A DNA stretch of 8,425 nt from a bacterium. GTDB lineage: Bacteria > Bacillota_I > Bacilli_A > RF39 > UBA660. Positions 1 to 6,279 of the stretch are shown here, one piece after another. The stretch covers positions 1 to 8,425 of the forward strand of contig JAQXHT010000026.1 in the NCBI GenBank assembly GCA_029007415.1, read 5' to 3'. Position 1 is the stretch's first letter. Every line of letters starts with the position of its first letter. The translations under genes were made by a program, and so were the position numbers. The notes below the pieces were generated by a model. It made no database searches. It was not told the origin of the DNA and saw nothing but the letters and a program-made list of their open reading frames with translations.

Positions 1-614
1 GTTTCATAATCAGCAAGTGCAAAGACAAATCCTAGGGCACCATATGGTACGATATAAAGAAGTTCTAATGGATTGGAACTATTCATAACGTGAAGATATC
101 CAAATACTAGAAAAGAAATAATTGCAAAGACCCACTTGTTCTTGAAAATAGTTTGAAAAGTTTTTCTGAAAGTAATCTCTTCTAAGATTGGTGCAAATAT
201 TCCTGCTGCAATAAACATAAGTATTGGACTAGCGGGTATTAAACTTTGGACATTTTGTTCATTAGTAGAATTACTTAATGACGTGAAAAGAGAAATTGCA
301 ATATTAGATACCATCATAATACCAAGACCTATCAACCAGTATTTTAAACCAGTATCGAAACATTTAGCAAAATTATCTTTGAATCTTTTAAACTCTCTTT
401 TTAAATCCTTTCGATAGATGAAATAAAACAGAAAAAATAATACAATATCAGATAAAACAGTTAAGATTAAAAAATTCAAATCAGAAATATGTTTTAAATC
501 AATTCTTAGAATTACTGCAAAAAAAACTTTAAAATAACTAGATGCAAAGAAAAGTAAGATAACACTAATCGCTTTAACTAAATAAATAATCTTTTCTTTA
601 AGAGTATCACTCAT
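1..614 (-). CDS. CPBP-family intramembrane metalloprotease (Abi/CAAX-like), 3' end outside window
   Basis: The open frame starts at an ATG (614-612) and runs off the left edge after 204 codons, so the C-terminus is missing. The protein is very hydrophobic, with likely membrane segments near residues 12-36, 46-67, 92-111, 130-143, 162-178 and 185-200. CPBP motif 1 is clear: APILEEITFR at about 141-150 has the paired Glu (145-146) and the Arg (150) of EExxxR. Motif 2 follows as FGYLH, with His175. A glycine-rich PYGALGF stretch (190-196) matches motif 3. The fourth motif would lie beyond the window. Family members are membrane-embedded metal-dependent proteases or protease-like proteins, linked to prenyl-protein processing, bacteriocin immunity or regulated proteolysis; the substrate here cannot be told. 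A GAGGTGGAG Shine-Dalgarno at 625-617 supports the start. The gene is divergent from the rimP-nusA operon and has its own promoter. Confidence 0.88.
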   Translation of the reverse strand, partial: MSDTLKEKIIYLVKAISVILLFFASSYFKVFFAVILRIDLKHISDLNFLILTVLSDIVLFFLFYFIYRKDLKREFKRFKDNFAKCFDTGLKYWLIGLGIMMVSNIAISLFTSLSNSTNEQNVQSLIPASPILMFIAAGIFAPILEEITFRKTFQTIFKNKWVFAIISFLVFGYLHVMNSSNPLELLYIVPYGALGFVFALADYE

Positions 615-634
615 ATCTCCACCTCACTATAAAT

Positions 635-643
635 ATAATACCA
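635..643 (-). promoter_or_regulatory. Extended -10 promoter for the CPBP gene
   Basis: On the minus strand TGG sits directly before TATTAT (643-641, then 640-635), an extended -10 element. No convincing -35 lies 16-18 nt upstream. The predicted start near 628 leaves only a few bases before the Shine-Dalgarno, giving a very short leader. Predicted by eye only. Confidence 0.45.
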
Positions 644-661
644 TTCACAAAAAGAAAAAAC

Positions 662-690
662 TAGACAAAATTAAATTATTTGGTTATAAT
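662..690 (+). promoter_or_regulatory. Promoter of the rimP-nusA-rnpM-infB operon
   Basis: A -35 box TAGACA (662-667) is followed by a 17-nt spacer and a consensus -10 TATAAT (685-690). The expected start is near 697, just at the foot of the leader hairpin. No other promoter-like sequence is visible inside the tightly packed genes downstream, so this probably drives the whole block up to the infB terminator. Confidence 0.75.
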
Positions 691-698
691 GAGTAGTA

Positions 699-735
699 AG
701 AAAGGAGTGGGAACTAAAATGATCCCACTCTTTCT
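699..735 (+). promoter_or_regulatory. Leader hairpin at the operon 5' end, possible attenuator
   Basis: The arms 699-712 and 723-735 pair over 13 bp with a single bulged G and a 10-nt loop (713-722). The stem includes a GTGGG/CCCAC core. It starts at or just after the predicted transcription start and ends five bases before the rimP Shine-Dalgarno AAGGAGG (741-747). The 3' side reads CTCTTTCT and then AGTTG, so the U-tract is interrupted: this would be a weak intrinsic terminator, or simply a 5' stabilising hairpin. In Bacillus subtilis the corresponding ylxS(rimP)-nusA leader is reported to contain NusA-dependent attenuation. A similar role here is inference. Confidence 0.5.
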
Positions 736-752
736 AGTTGAAGGAGGTAACT

Positions 753-1013
753 ATGGAAGATGAAATTAAAAGCTTAATAAGTGATGCCATCAAAGACCTT
801 AATCTTAGAGTAAGTAGTGTTTATGATTCTAATGAAGAAGGGGTTAAAACAAGAAATATTGAGCTTGATAGCGATGAAGTTATTGATGTTGAAACGATAA
901 CTTTAGCAACAAAAATAATTAATCCAATACTAGATAAAACTAATCTTTTAAATGATGTAGAAGTATTAGATATTCATTCTAAAGAGAAAGGAGATATAAA
1001 CAATGAATGGTAA
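753..1013 (+). CDS. rimP: Short RimP-like ribosome maturation factor (N-terminal domain only)
   Basis: RimP assists maturation of the 30S ribosomal subunit. The call rests on position directly before nusA and on N-terminal similarity: an opening helix (MEDEIKSLISDAIKDL), a weakly similar beta region, then IDVETITLATKIINPILD at about 43-60, which matches the RimP pattern of a helix after the second strand (typically DDCxxVSRxxxxxLD). The product is only 86 residues, whereas family members are usually about 140-160. The usual EVSSPGxxRPL turn appears as EVLDIHSKEKGD, and the SH3-like C-terminal domain is absent. The ATG at 753 is preferred to the in-frame TTG at 738 because AAGGAGG (741-747) lies five bases upstream of it. 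The stop overlaps the nusA start by 11 nt, typical of translational coupling. The gene may be a reduced but functional RimP or a decaying one; the family call is moderately secure. Confidence 0.62.
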   Translation: MEDEIKSLISDAIKDLNLRVSSVYDSNEEGVKTRNIELDSDEVIDVETITLATKIINPILDKTNLLNDVEVLDIHSKEKGDINNEW

Positions 1014-2202
1014 AGAGTTTTTAAAAGCAGTTGATAATATTGTAAAAGAAAAGAATATTGATAAGAGTATTGTTTATGAAGCTATGCAACAAGCATTAAC
1101 TTCTGCTTATAAGAAAAACTATAATACAAAGAATAGTAACGTAAAAGTATTAATTAATGAAAAAACGGGAGAGATAAAAGTATATTCATATTTAACAGTA
1201 GTTGAAGATGAGAAGATGACTAGAGAAGAATATGAAGATTATCTATTTGAACATTATACAGATGAAGATGAGGAAGAAGAAGTAGAATCTAAAGAAGATG
1301 AAGGAGAACAAGAAGAAAAAGAAAAAATTAGTTTCTTTAATCCAGAATGTGAAATTAGACTAACTGATGCTAGAAAGATAGATAAAAGTTTAAATGTTGG
1401 TGATACTATTGATACTGAAGTAACACCTCATGATTTTGGAAGAGTAGCTGCTTCTACTGCTAAACAAGTTGTAGTTCAAAAAATAAGAGAAGCTGAAAGA
1501 AACAGTATTATGGCAGAGTTTGGGGATAAACAAGATGAATTATTAATCGGAACTGTTGCTTTAGAAGATACTGATAACTATTATATTGATTTAGGTCGTT
1601 GTAATGGTATCTTACCAAAGAAAGATATTATCCCTGGTGAAAAGATTGAAATGGGAAGCCAGTTAAAAGTATATGTTAGTAAAGTTGATAATAATGGACG
1701 TAACTTACTAGTATTACTTTCTAGAACTCATTATGGTTTTGTTAAACGTTTATTTGAACATGAAATACCAGAACTTAGAGATGGTACAATTCTAATGTAT
1801 GCTGTTGCAAGAGATGCTGGTAATCGTAGTAAAGTAGCAGTTTATTCTGAAAACAGTAATGTAGATCCTATCGGTGCTTGTATCGGGGAAAAAGGAAGCC
1901 GTATTGCTAATATAATTACAGAATTACATGGTGAGAAGGTAGATATTATTAAATATGATAAAGACCCAGTAGAATTTATTCGTAATGCCTTATCACCTGC
2001 TAAAGATTTAACAGTATTACTAACTGATCCTAATAAAAAAGAAGCAATCGTAATAGCAGATGGTGATAATTTCTCTTTAGCAATTGGTAAAAGAGGAATG
2101 AATGCTAAACTTGCTAGTCGTTTAACTAAATATAATATTGATATTAAAACAAGAGAACAAGCAAAAGAGTTAGGAATTAACATTAAAAAAGAAGGTGAGT
2201 AA
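1003..2202 (+). CDS. nusA: Transcription termination/antitermination factor NusA
   Basis: NusA binds RNA polymerase and nascent RNA and controls pausing, intrinsic termination and rRNA antitermination. All core domains are visible in the 399 residues. The RNA-polymerase-binding N-terminal domain covers about 1-170 and contains the family signature FGRVAASTAKQVVVQKIREA (145-164). An S1 domain follows at about 180-243. KH1 (about 260-333) has its GxxG loop GEKG at 295-298, and KH2 (about 335-395) has GKRG at 362-365. There is no C-terminal acidic repeat region, as is usual for Firmicutes. Unusually, residues 86-108 form a Glu/Asp-rich stretch inside the N-terminal domain, before the usual ECEIRLTDARKID segment. 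The start is supported by AAAGGAG at 988-994. The gene overlaps rimP by 11 nt and is followed after 3 nt by ylxR. It is probably autoregulated if the upstream hairpin acts as an attenuator (inference). Confidence 0.97.
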   Translation: MNGKEFLKAVDNIVKEKNIDKSIVYEAMQQALTSAYKKNYNTKNSNVKVLINEKTGEIKVYSYLTVVEDEKMTREEYEDYLFEHYTDEDEEEEVESKEDEGEQEEKEKISFFNPECEIRLTDARKIDKSLNVGDTIDTEVTPHDFGRVAASTAKQVVVQKIREAERNSIMAEFGDKQDELLIGTVALEDTDNYYIDLGRCNGILPKKDIIPGEKIEMGSQLKVYVSKVDNNGRNLLVLLSRTHYGFVKRLFEHEIPELRDGTILMYAVARDAGNRSKVAVYSENSNVDPIGACIGEKGSRIANIITELHGEKVDIIKYDKDPVEFIRNALSPAKDLTVLLTDPNKKEAIVIADGDNFSLAIGKRGMNAKLASRLTKYNIDIKTREQAKELGINIKKEGE

Positions 2203-2205
2203 GAG

Positions 2206-2469
2206 ATGAAAGTAAGAAAAATACCTTACAGAACTTGCTCCGTTACCGGTGAAAAACTAGAAAAGAAAGACCTTCTTCGTATAGTTAGAAACAAGGAAGG
2301 AGAGGTCTTTGTTGATTTAACTGGAAAGAAAAATGGTCGTGGCGCATATATTAAAAGAGACTTAGAAGTCTTAAAAGAAGCCAAGAAAAGAAAAAGTCTA
2401 GAAAGAAAGTTAGAATGTACTATTCCTGATAGTATATATGAGGAAATTGAAAAGATAATTGAAAATTAA
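2206..2469 (+). CDS. rnpM: YlxR-family RNase P modulator RnpM
   Basis: This is an 87-residue basic protein of the YlxR (DUF448) family. In B. subtilis the family member has been reported to bind RNase P and modulate its activity, hence the newer name RnpM. The signature is well kept: RTCSVTGEKLEKKDLLRIVR at about 9-28, then VDLTGKKNGRGAYI at about 36-49, in which GRGAY is the most conserved element. The ending is Lys/Arg-rich and then acidic-helical. The ATG lies 3 nt after the nusA stop, with the Shine-Dalgarno AAGGTGAG (2192-2199) inside the nusA 3' end. Most Firmicutes carry ylxQ, an L7Ae-like kink-turn binder, between this gene and infB. Here infB follows after only 17 nt and ylxQ is absent. 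Confidence 0.93.
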   Translation: MKVRKIPYRTCSVTGEKLEKKDLLRIVRNKEGEVFVDLTGKKNGRGAYIKRDLEVLKEAKKRKSLERKLECTIPDSIYEEIEKIIEN

Positions 2470-2486
2470 AGAAAGAGGTGAAGTGT

Positions 2487-4607
2487 ATGAATATACAAGA
2501 TTATGCTTTAGATATTGGAAAGAGTGTGGATGATGTTTTAGCTAAGATGGCTACTTTAAAACTTATCACTACTGACCCTAATCGTCTTTTAAGTGATGAT
2601 GAGGTTATTCTTCTTGATAATGCTTTTCAAGATGAAGAGGATTATGTTCCAAGTGAAGATGTGAATGATGAGATAGTAGAAGATATTGCACTTTCTATGA
2701 AAGCTGAAGAAATTGCTTATGGCAATAGTTCTTATAATAAAGAAAGTAAAAAGCCTTCTAAGAAAACCAAACCAACTAAGGGTTCTAATACTAAATTTAG
2801 AGAAGAGAGAAAGAAACTTTATAAACACAGAGAAAAATTACAAAGTAATGAAACTCTTAAAGATGATTCTGTTATTCTTTATAAAGAAGGTATGACAGTA
2901 GGAGATGTAGCAAACTGTGCTAATGTTTCTCCTAGTGAAGTTATTAAAAAACTTATGGGTTTAGGTATCTTAGCAACAGTTAATAAGACATTATCTTTTG
3001 ATGATGTTGAAGTTCTTGCTTTAGAGTTTAACAAAACTGTTAAGAAAGAAGAAACTCAAGATATTTCTAATTTTGAAAATTATGAACTTGTAGATAGTGA
3101 AGATGATTTAGTAGAACGTCCACCAGTAGTAACAATTATGGGACATGTTGACCATGGTAAAACTACTTTACTTGATTATTTAAGAAAAAGTAGTGTAGCT
3201 AGTGGTGAAGCTGGTGGTATAACTCAAGCGATTGGAGCTTATCAAGTAAAATGTAAAGGTAAAGATATAACCTTTATTGACACACCTGGTCATGAAGCTT
3301 TTACCGAAATGCGTGCTAGAGGAGCATCTGTTACTGATATAGTTATTATTATAGTAGCAGCAGATGATGGAGTAAAACCTCAAACTAAAGAAGCAATTGA
3401 TCATGCTAAAGCAGCAAAGGTTCCAATTATTGTTGCAATTAATAAAATTGATAAACCAGAAGCTAATATTGATAGAGTAATGACTGGTCTAGTAGATGCT
3501 GGACTTACTCCAGAAGAATGGGGTGGAGATACTTTAGTTAATAAAATATCGGCAGTTACTGGTGAAGGTGTTGAAGATTTGCTTGAGAATATTTTATTAA
3601 TAGCAGAAATGCAAGAGTTAAAAGCTAATCCGAAAAGATATGCAACCGGAGCTGTTTTAGAAAGTCAAATGGATAAGCATATGGGTAGTGTTGTAACTTT
3701 ATTAATTCAAAATGGTACTTTAAGATTAGGTGATCCAATCGTAGTTGGTACATCTTTTGGTAAAGTTAGAACATTAAAGAATGATTTAGGTCAAAATATT
3801 GTTTCGGCGACACCATCTATGCCAGTAGAAATTACTGGATTATCTGAAACACCAAAAGCGGGCGATAAATTTATGGCTTTTGAAACAGAAAAGCAAGCTA
3901 AATCTATCGCTGAAGAACGTAGTTTAAGAGCAAAAGAAGCAGATACTAATCGTACTGGTATGACTCTTGATGATTTATTTGGTCAAATAAATGAAGGATT
4001 AAAAGAGATTAATATTGTTTTAAAAACAGATGTTACTGGTAGTTTAGAAGCTGTAAGACAATCTCTTGAAAAAATTGATGTTGAAGGAGTTAAGGTTAAT
4101 ATCATAAGAGCAAGTGTTGGTGCTATTACAGAAAGTGATATTGTTCTTGCTCAAGCTTCAAATGCCATTATTATTGGTTTCAATGTAAGAGGTAGTGGCA
4201 AAGTTATGGACCTTGCTAAAGAGTATGGGGTATCTATTAGAACTTATGATATTATTTATAAAGTAGTTGAAGAGATGGAAGCTGCTATGAAGGGTATGCT
4301 AGAGCCTGAATATGAAGAAGTTATTACTGGTAACTTAGAAATTCGTCAAATCTTTAAGTTTTCAAAGGTTGGTTTAATTGCTGGATGTCACGTAACTAAC
4401 GGAACTATCAAAATGGGAGAGAATGCCAGACTTATTCGTGATGGTATAGTTGTTTATCAAGGTAAAATCAAGTCACTTCAACGTGGTAAGGATAATGCTA
4501 AAGAAGTTGGTAAAGGTATGGACTGTGGACTTACTTTAGAAAATTGTCAAGACTACAAAGAAAATGACCAGATTGAAGTATACGATTTAGTAGAAGTTAA
4601 AAGATAA
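2487..4607 (+). CDS. infB: Translation initiation factor IF-2
   Basis: IF-2 is the GTPase that places formyl-Met-tRNA on the 30S subunit and promotes 50S joining. The 706 residues are close to the usual Bacilli length. Domain order: a first IF2_N helical domain (about 1-48); an acidic and then basic low-complexity linker (about 49-125, Lys-rich near 87-120); a second IF2_N domain (about 128-182); and a G domain starting at about 212. GTPase motifs are intact: GHVDHGKT (219-226), GGIT (243-246), DTPG (265-268), NKID (319-322) and a SAVTG-type G5. Domains II, III and the fMet-tRNA-binding C-terminal domain follow, ending in YDLVEVKR. The ATG at 2487 is chosen over the in-frame GTG at 2478, because the Shine-Dalgarno AAAGAGGTG (2472-2480) contains that GTG and lies six bases before the ATG. 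A terminator follows the stop immediately, so rbfA is not in the same transcript unless there is readthrough. Confidence 0.97.
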   Translation: MNIQDYALDIGKSVDDVLAKMATLKLITTDPNRLLSDDEVILLDNAFQDEEDYVPSEDVNDEIVEDIALSMKAEEIAYGNSSYNKESKKPSKKTKPTKGSNTKFREERKKLYKHREKLQSNETLKDDSVILYKEGMTVGDVANCANVSPSEVIKKLMGLGILATVNKTLSFDDVEVLALEFNKTVKKEETQDISNFENYELVDSEDDLVERPPVVTIMGHVDHGKTTLLDYLRKSSVASGEAGGITQAIGAYQVKCKGKDITFIDTPGHEAFTEMRARGASVTDIVIIIVAADDGVKPQTKEAIDHAKAAKVPIIVAINKIDKPEANIDRVMTGLVDAGLTPEEWGGDTLVNKISAVTGEGVEDLLENILLIAEMQELKANPKRYATGAVLESQMDKHMGSVVTLLIQNGTLRLGDPIVVGTSFGKVRTLKNDLGQNIVSATPSMPVEITGLSETPKAGDKFMAFETEKQAKSIAEERSLRAKEADTNRTGMTLDDLFGQINEGLKEINIVLKTDVTGSLEAVRQSLEKIDVEGVKVNIIRASVGAITESDIVLAQASNAIIIGFNVRGSGKVMDLAKEYGVSIRTYDIIYKVVEEMEAAMKGMLEPEYEEVITGNLEIRQIFKFSKVGLIAGCHVTNGTIKMGENARLIRDGIVVYQGKIKSLQRGKDNAKEVGKGMDCGLTLENCQDYKENDQIEVYDLVEVKR

Positions 4608-4608
4608 G

Positions 4609-4643
4609 AAAAGGAATGAACCTATAACTGGCTCATTCTTTTT
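4609..4643. terminator. Bidirectional intrinsic terminator between infB and the nuclease remnant
   Basis: The arms AAAAGGAATGA (4609-4619) and TCATTCTTTTT (4633-4643) pair over 11 bp with one G-U wobble and a 13-nt loop. The U-rich arm on each strand lets it work in both directions. It begins one base after the infB stop. It also covers the stop codon (4622-4624) of the minus-strand remnant. Confidence 0.82.
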
Positions 4644-5000
4644 ACATCTTCTAATGGTATATTAATCATTCTTGAAATTTCTTCTAATGTTAAACCATAA
4701 TTAAGCAGCTTTGAAATTGCTTCTCGTCGACCTAATTTCCGACCTTCTTCGTATCCCTTTTGATATTCTTCTTGAAATCCCTCCTGATATCCTTTCTGAT
4801 ATCCGATTTTCTCGGCATATTCCATCTTTGATCTTTCTTTCCACTTCCTATCTTTCTCCGCATCATAAAGACCAATAGTGTTGATATCAAAAGTATCTTT
4901 TTCAATTTCTTTTTCCATTTCTTTTGCATCTCCTTTTTAAATCTTATTATAGTATTTCTTTTCTAACTTTTGAAGATTGTAGAATATTTTCTGGGATTTC
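4622..5000 (-). pseudogene. Decayed PD-(D/E)XK nuclease/transposase-family gene (C-terminal remnant)
   Basis: A 98-codon open frame (4918-4622) matches the C-terminal part of the intact neighbour at 5031-6017. Both have FDINTIGLYDAEKDRKWKE, then a repetitive Gln/Glu/Gly/Tyr helix (repeats like YQKG/YQEG, about 12 bp each), then a C-terminal helix-turn-helix-like end (LNYGLTLEEISRMINIPLED here). Homology continues upstream of this ATG in the same frame. KGD and, further up, QKLEKKYYN correspond to the KGD and PKLEKKYYN of the intact gene, but about 23 codons between them are missing and an in-frame TAA (4939-4937) marks the join. The ATG at 4918 is therefore an internal Met of the ancestral gene, not a real start. 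The whole catalytic half is absent. A 24-nt identical stretch (4946-4969 and 5466-5489) shows the copies are closely related. A short protein could still be made from 4918, since GGAG lies upstream (4933-4930), but nothing indicates that it is functional. Confidence 0.85.
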
Positions 5001-5020
5001 CCGTTATATTTTTTTATAGT

Positions 5021-5051
5021 AAAAGATGGATTATAATAAACCCATCTTTTT
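5021..5051. terminator. Hairpin terminator of the intact nuclease gene
   Basis: AAAAGATGG (5021-5029) pairs perfectly with CCATCTTTT (5042-5050) around a 12-nt loop. On the minus strand the stem starts in the last codons of the nuclease gene, the stop codon (5033-5031) sits in the loop, and CCATCTTTT with a downstream A/T-rich tract follows. The stem is only 9 bp with 3 G-C pairs, so its efficiency is uncertain. It would also stop leftover plus-strand transcription. Confidence 0.65.
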
Positions 5052-6017
5052 AACTTTCTCAAATGGAACTCCAGTCATTTCTGCTATGTTTTTTGGTTTT
5101 ATACCATTATTAAGCATTGTAGTAATGATAGAAGCCTGTCCTTCTTGAAGACCTTCTTGTCGTCCTTCTTCTCGACCAAGTTCAATACCTTCTTCACGAC
5201 CAAGTTCAATACCTTCTTCGCGTCCAAGTTCGCGACCTTTTTGAACTCCAATTTTTTCTCGGTAAGCTAATTTTGCCTCTTCTTTCCATTTTCTATCTTT
5301 CTCCGCGTCATAGAGACCGATAGTATTGATATCGAAAGTTGCTTCTTTAATTTTTTCTACTGCTTCCATTAAATCTTCATCTCCTTTGCTAATTTCTTCT
5401 AAATCACTGATTTTATCAAGTTTAAGAATAAGTAAAGCCTTTTCAAGTTTACTTAACTTATCCCCATTATAGTATTTCTTTTCTAACTTGGGAAGACTGA
5501 TGTGATATTTTTTAAGATTTTCCGTTTCAATTTCTAACGTATCTTTATCTGTATAAACAAATTCAAGAATTGGTTTATCACTTTTAAAGTGCGTAAAATT
5601 ATTGAAATTTACTTGTAAAAACCTTTGCATATTACTAAAACTCTCCGAAGCATTCAAGCTTTCTCCCTCAAGTTTTCCAAGATAAGCTTGATTTCTGATT
5701 AGTAAACCATCATAGTATTCACTATTCATCTCAAAGTTTATTAAAGACTTATCAATTTTAGCGATAAAGTCAGATATCTTTTTTCGTTCTTTAGCATTAC
5801 TAAGTGGTAACTCATTATTTTGGATAATAATGTTCTTAACCAAATCATCTTTATCAATATTAGTAAATTCACTAATTAAAAAAGTAACATAAGCAGGACA
5901 AGAAGACATAACAATCTTGAACATAGTATCATAAGTAGCAGGGATAACCTTACCATCTTTGATAAGTTGTTCTTTTATTTTGTTAAGCTTTTTAGAGATG
6001 TCGTCTTCTTTTGTCAT
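5031..6017 (-). CDS. PD-(D/E)XK nuclease / transposase-family protein (Rpn-like)
   Basis: The 328-residue product looks like the PDDEXK_2/Rpn family, often annotated as transposase but better regarded as recombination-promoting nucleases spread by mobile elements. What is seen: an N-terminal YDTMFKIVM segment (Asp30); a long linker to SDFIAKIDK (Asp83); and LINFEMNSEYYDGLLIRN, with Glu96 and Arg108, matching the family's (D)...ExQ...R pattern except that the third position is Asn98. The rest is a helical region, FDINTIGLYDAEKDRKWKEE, a repetitive Arg/Glu/Gly helix (GREEGIEL units), and a short C-terminal helix-turn-helix-like end (NNGIKPKNIAEMTGVPFEKV). The ATG at 6017 is preferred over an upstream ATG at 6149, because AAAGGGGGTG lies just upstream of 6017 and the extra 44 codons only translate an inverted repeat and the promoter leader. 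The gene sits antisense within a normally continuous infB-rbfA operon, next to a decayed paralogue, which points to insertion and duplication. Target and cellular role are unknown. Confidence 0.85.
   Translation of the reverse strand: MTKEDDISKKLNKIKEQLIKDGKVIPATYDTMFKIVMSSCPAYVTFLISEFTNIDKDDLVKNIIIQNNELPLSNAKERKKISDFIAKIDKSLINFEMNSEYYDGLLIRNQAYLGKLEGESLNASESFSNMQRFLQVNFNNFTHFKSDKPILEFVYTDKDTLEIETENLKKYHISLPKLEKKYYNGDKLSKLEKALLILKLDKISDLEEISKGDEDLMEAVEKIKEATFDINTIGLYDAEKDRKWKEEAKLAYREKIGVQKGRELGREEGIELGREEGIELGREEGRQEGLQEGQASIITTMLNNGIKPKNIAEMTGVPFEKVKKMGLL
5171..5234 (-). repeat. In-frame 24-bp tandem repeat in the nuclease gene
   Basis: Two units of 24 bp (5171-5194 and 5195-5218) differ at one base, and a third partial unit (5219-5234) follows. 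Read on the minus strand they encode GREEGIEL-type octads, so unit gain or loss would keep the frame and change only the length of the helical stalk before the C-terminal end. Confidence 0.85.
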
Positions 6018-6105
6018 GGTGTCATCACCCCCTTTCGCCATTAATCTAACATAAGAAAGATTAGAAAGCAAAAAGGAGAAAATAGCAAATGCACCCCTAA
6101 AAACT

Positions 6106-6147
6106 GCTGAATTTATCAAATTGCTCGGTGAATTTGTTAAATTCAGC
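6106..6147. repeat. 42-bp inverted repeat at the start of the nuclease transcript
   Basis: Left arm 6106-6122 and right arm 6131-6147 are complementary at 16 of 17 positions (one central T-T mismatch) around the 8-nt loop GCTCGGTG. The outer part is a perfect GCTGAATTTA/TAAATTCAGC pair. It abuts the likely -10 element (6153-6148) of the minus-strand nuclease gene, so it would form an operator at the start site or a hairpin at the mRNA 5' end. It lies about 90 bp outside the nuclease start codon and about 130 bp from rbfA. It is not followed by a U-tract suited to termination. Confidence 0.8.
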
Positions 6148-6156
6148 ACTATAACA
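6148..6156 (-). promoter_or_regulatory. Extended -10 promoter for the nuclease gene
   Basis: On the minus strand TGT (6156-6154) directly precedes TATAGT (6153-6148), an extended -10. No clear -35 is seen 16-18 nt upstream. The predicted start, near 6141, lies inside the inverted repeat, leaving a leader of about 125 nt before the ATG at 6017. Confidence 0.45.
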
Positions 6157-6242
6157 TACCTGAAAATGCCAAATTGCCCTTAAAAAGTACAAATCTAATT
6201 TTTTTAAAACCAACATATTGACTTCCTTTTTTTACGGCCTGA

Positions 6243-6251
6243 TGTTATACT
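6243..6251 (+). promoter_or_regulatory. Extended -10 promoter for rbfA and the M15-TruB fusion gene
   Basis: TGT (6243-6245) directly precedes TATACT (6246-6251). A TTGACT at 6218-6223 resembles a -35 box but is 22 nt away, too far for a standard sigma-A promoter, so the extended -10 probably carries recognition. The start near 6258 is just ahead of the rbfA Shine-Dalgarno. A separate promoter is expected here because infB is followed by a terminator and 1.6 kb of antisense genes. Confidence 0.55.
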
Positions 6252-6279
6252 ATTCTTGGTTAAGGGAGGAGAAAGGTTT

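Noticed and set aside
738..752. TTG start for the RimP-like gene, 15 nt upstream
   Set aside because: The AAGGAGG at 741-747 would be inside the coding region; it is ideally spaced for the ATG at 753.
1842..2183. 113-codon minus-strand open frame opposite nusA
   Set aside because: It lies wholly opposite the conserved KH domains of nusA, and its translation has no recognisable motif.
4732..4929. 65-codon minus-strand frame overlapping the nuclease remnant
   Set aside because: It is a Lys-rich alternate frame of the remnant; homology to the intact copy is in the other frame.
5171..5234. CRISPR-like array suggested by regularly spaced repeats
   Set aside because: The units are directly adjacent, with no spacers, and encode an in-frame protein repeat.
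6018..6149. 44-residue N-terminal extension of the nuclease with a hydrophobic stretch, resembling a signal peptide
   Set aside because: It translates the inverted repeat and leader; a good Shine-Dalgarno lies before the ATG at 6017, and the predicted transcription start is downstream of 6149.
6218..6251. Classical -35/-10 promoter TTGACT...TATACT for rbfA
   Set aside because: The spacer is 22 nt, too long; kept as an extended -10 promoter only.
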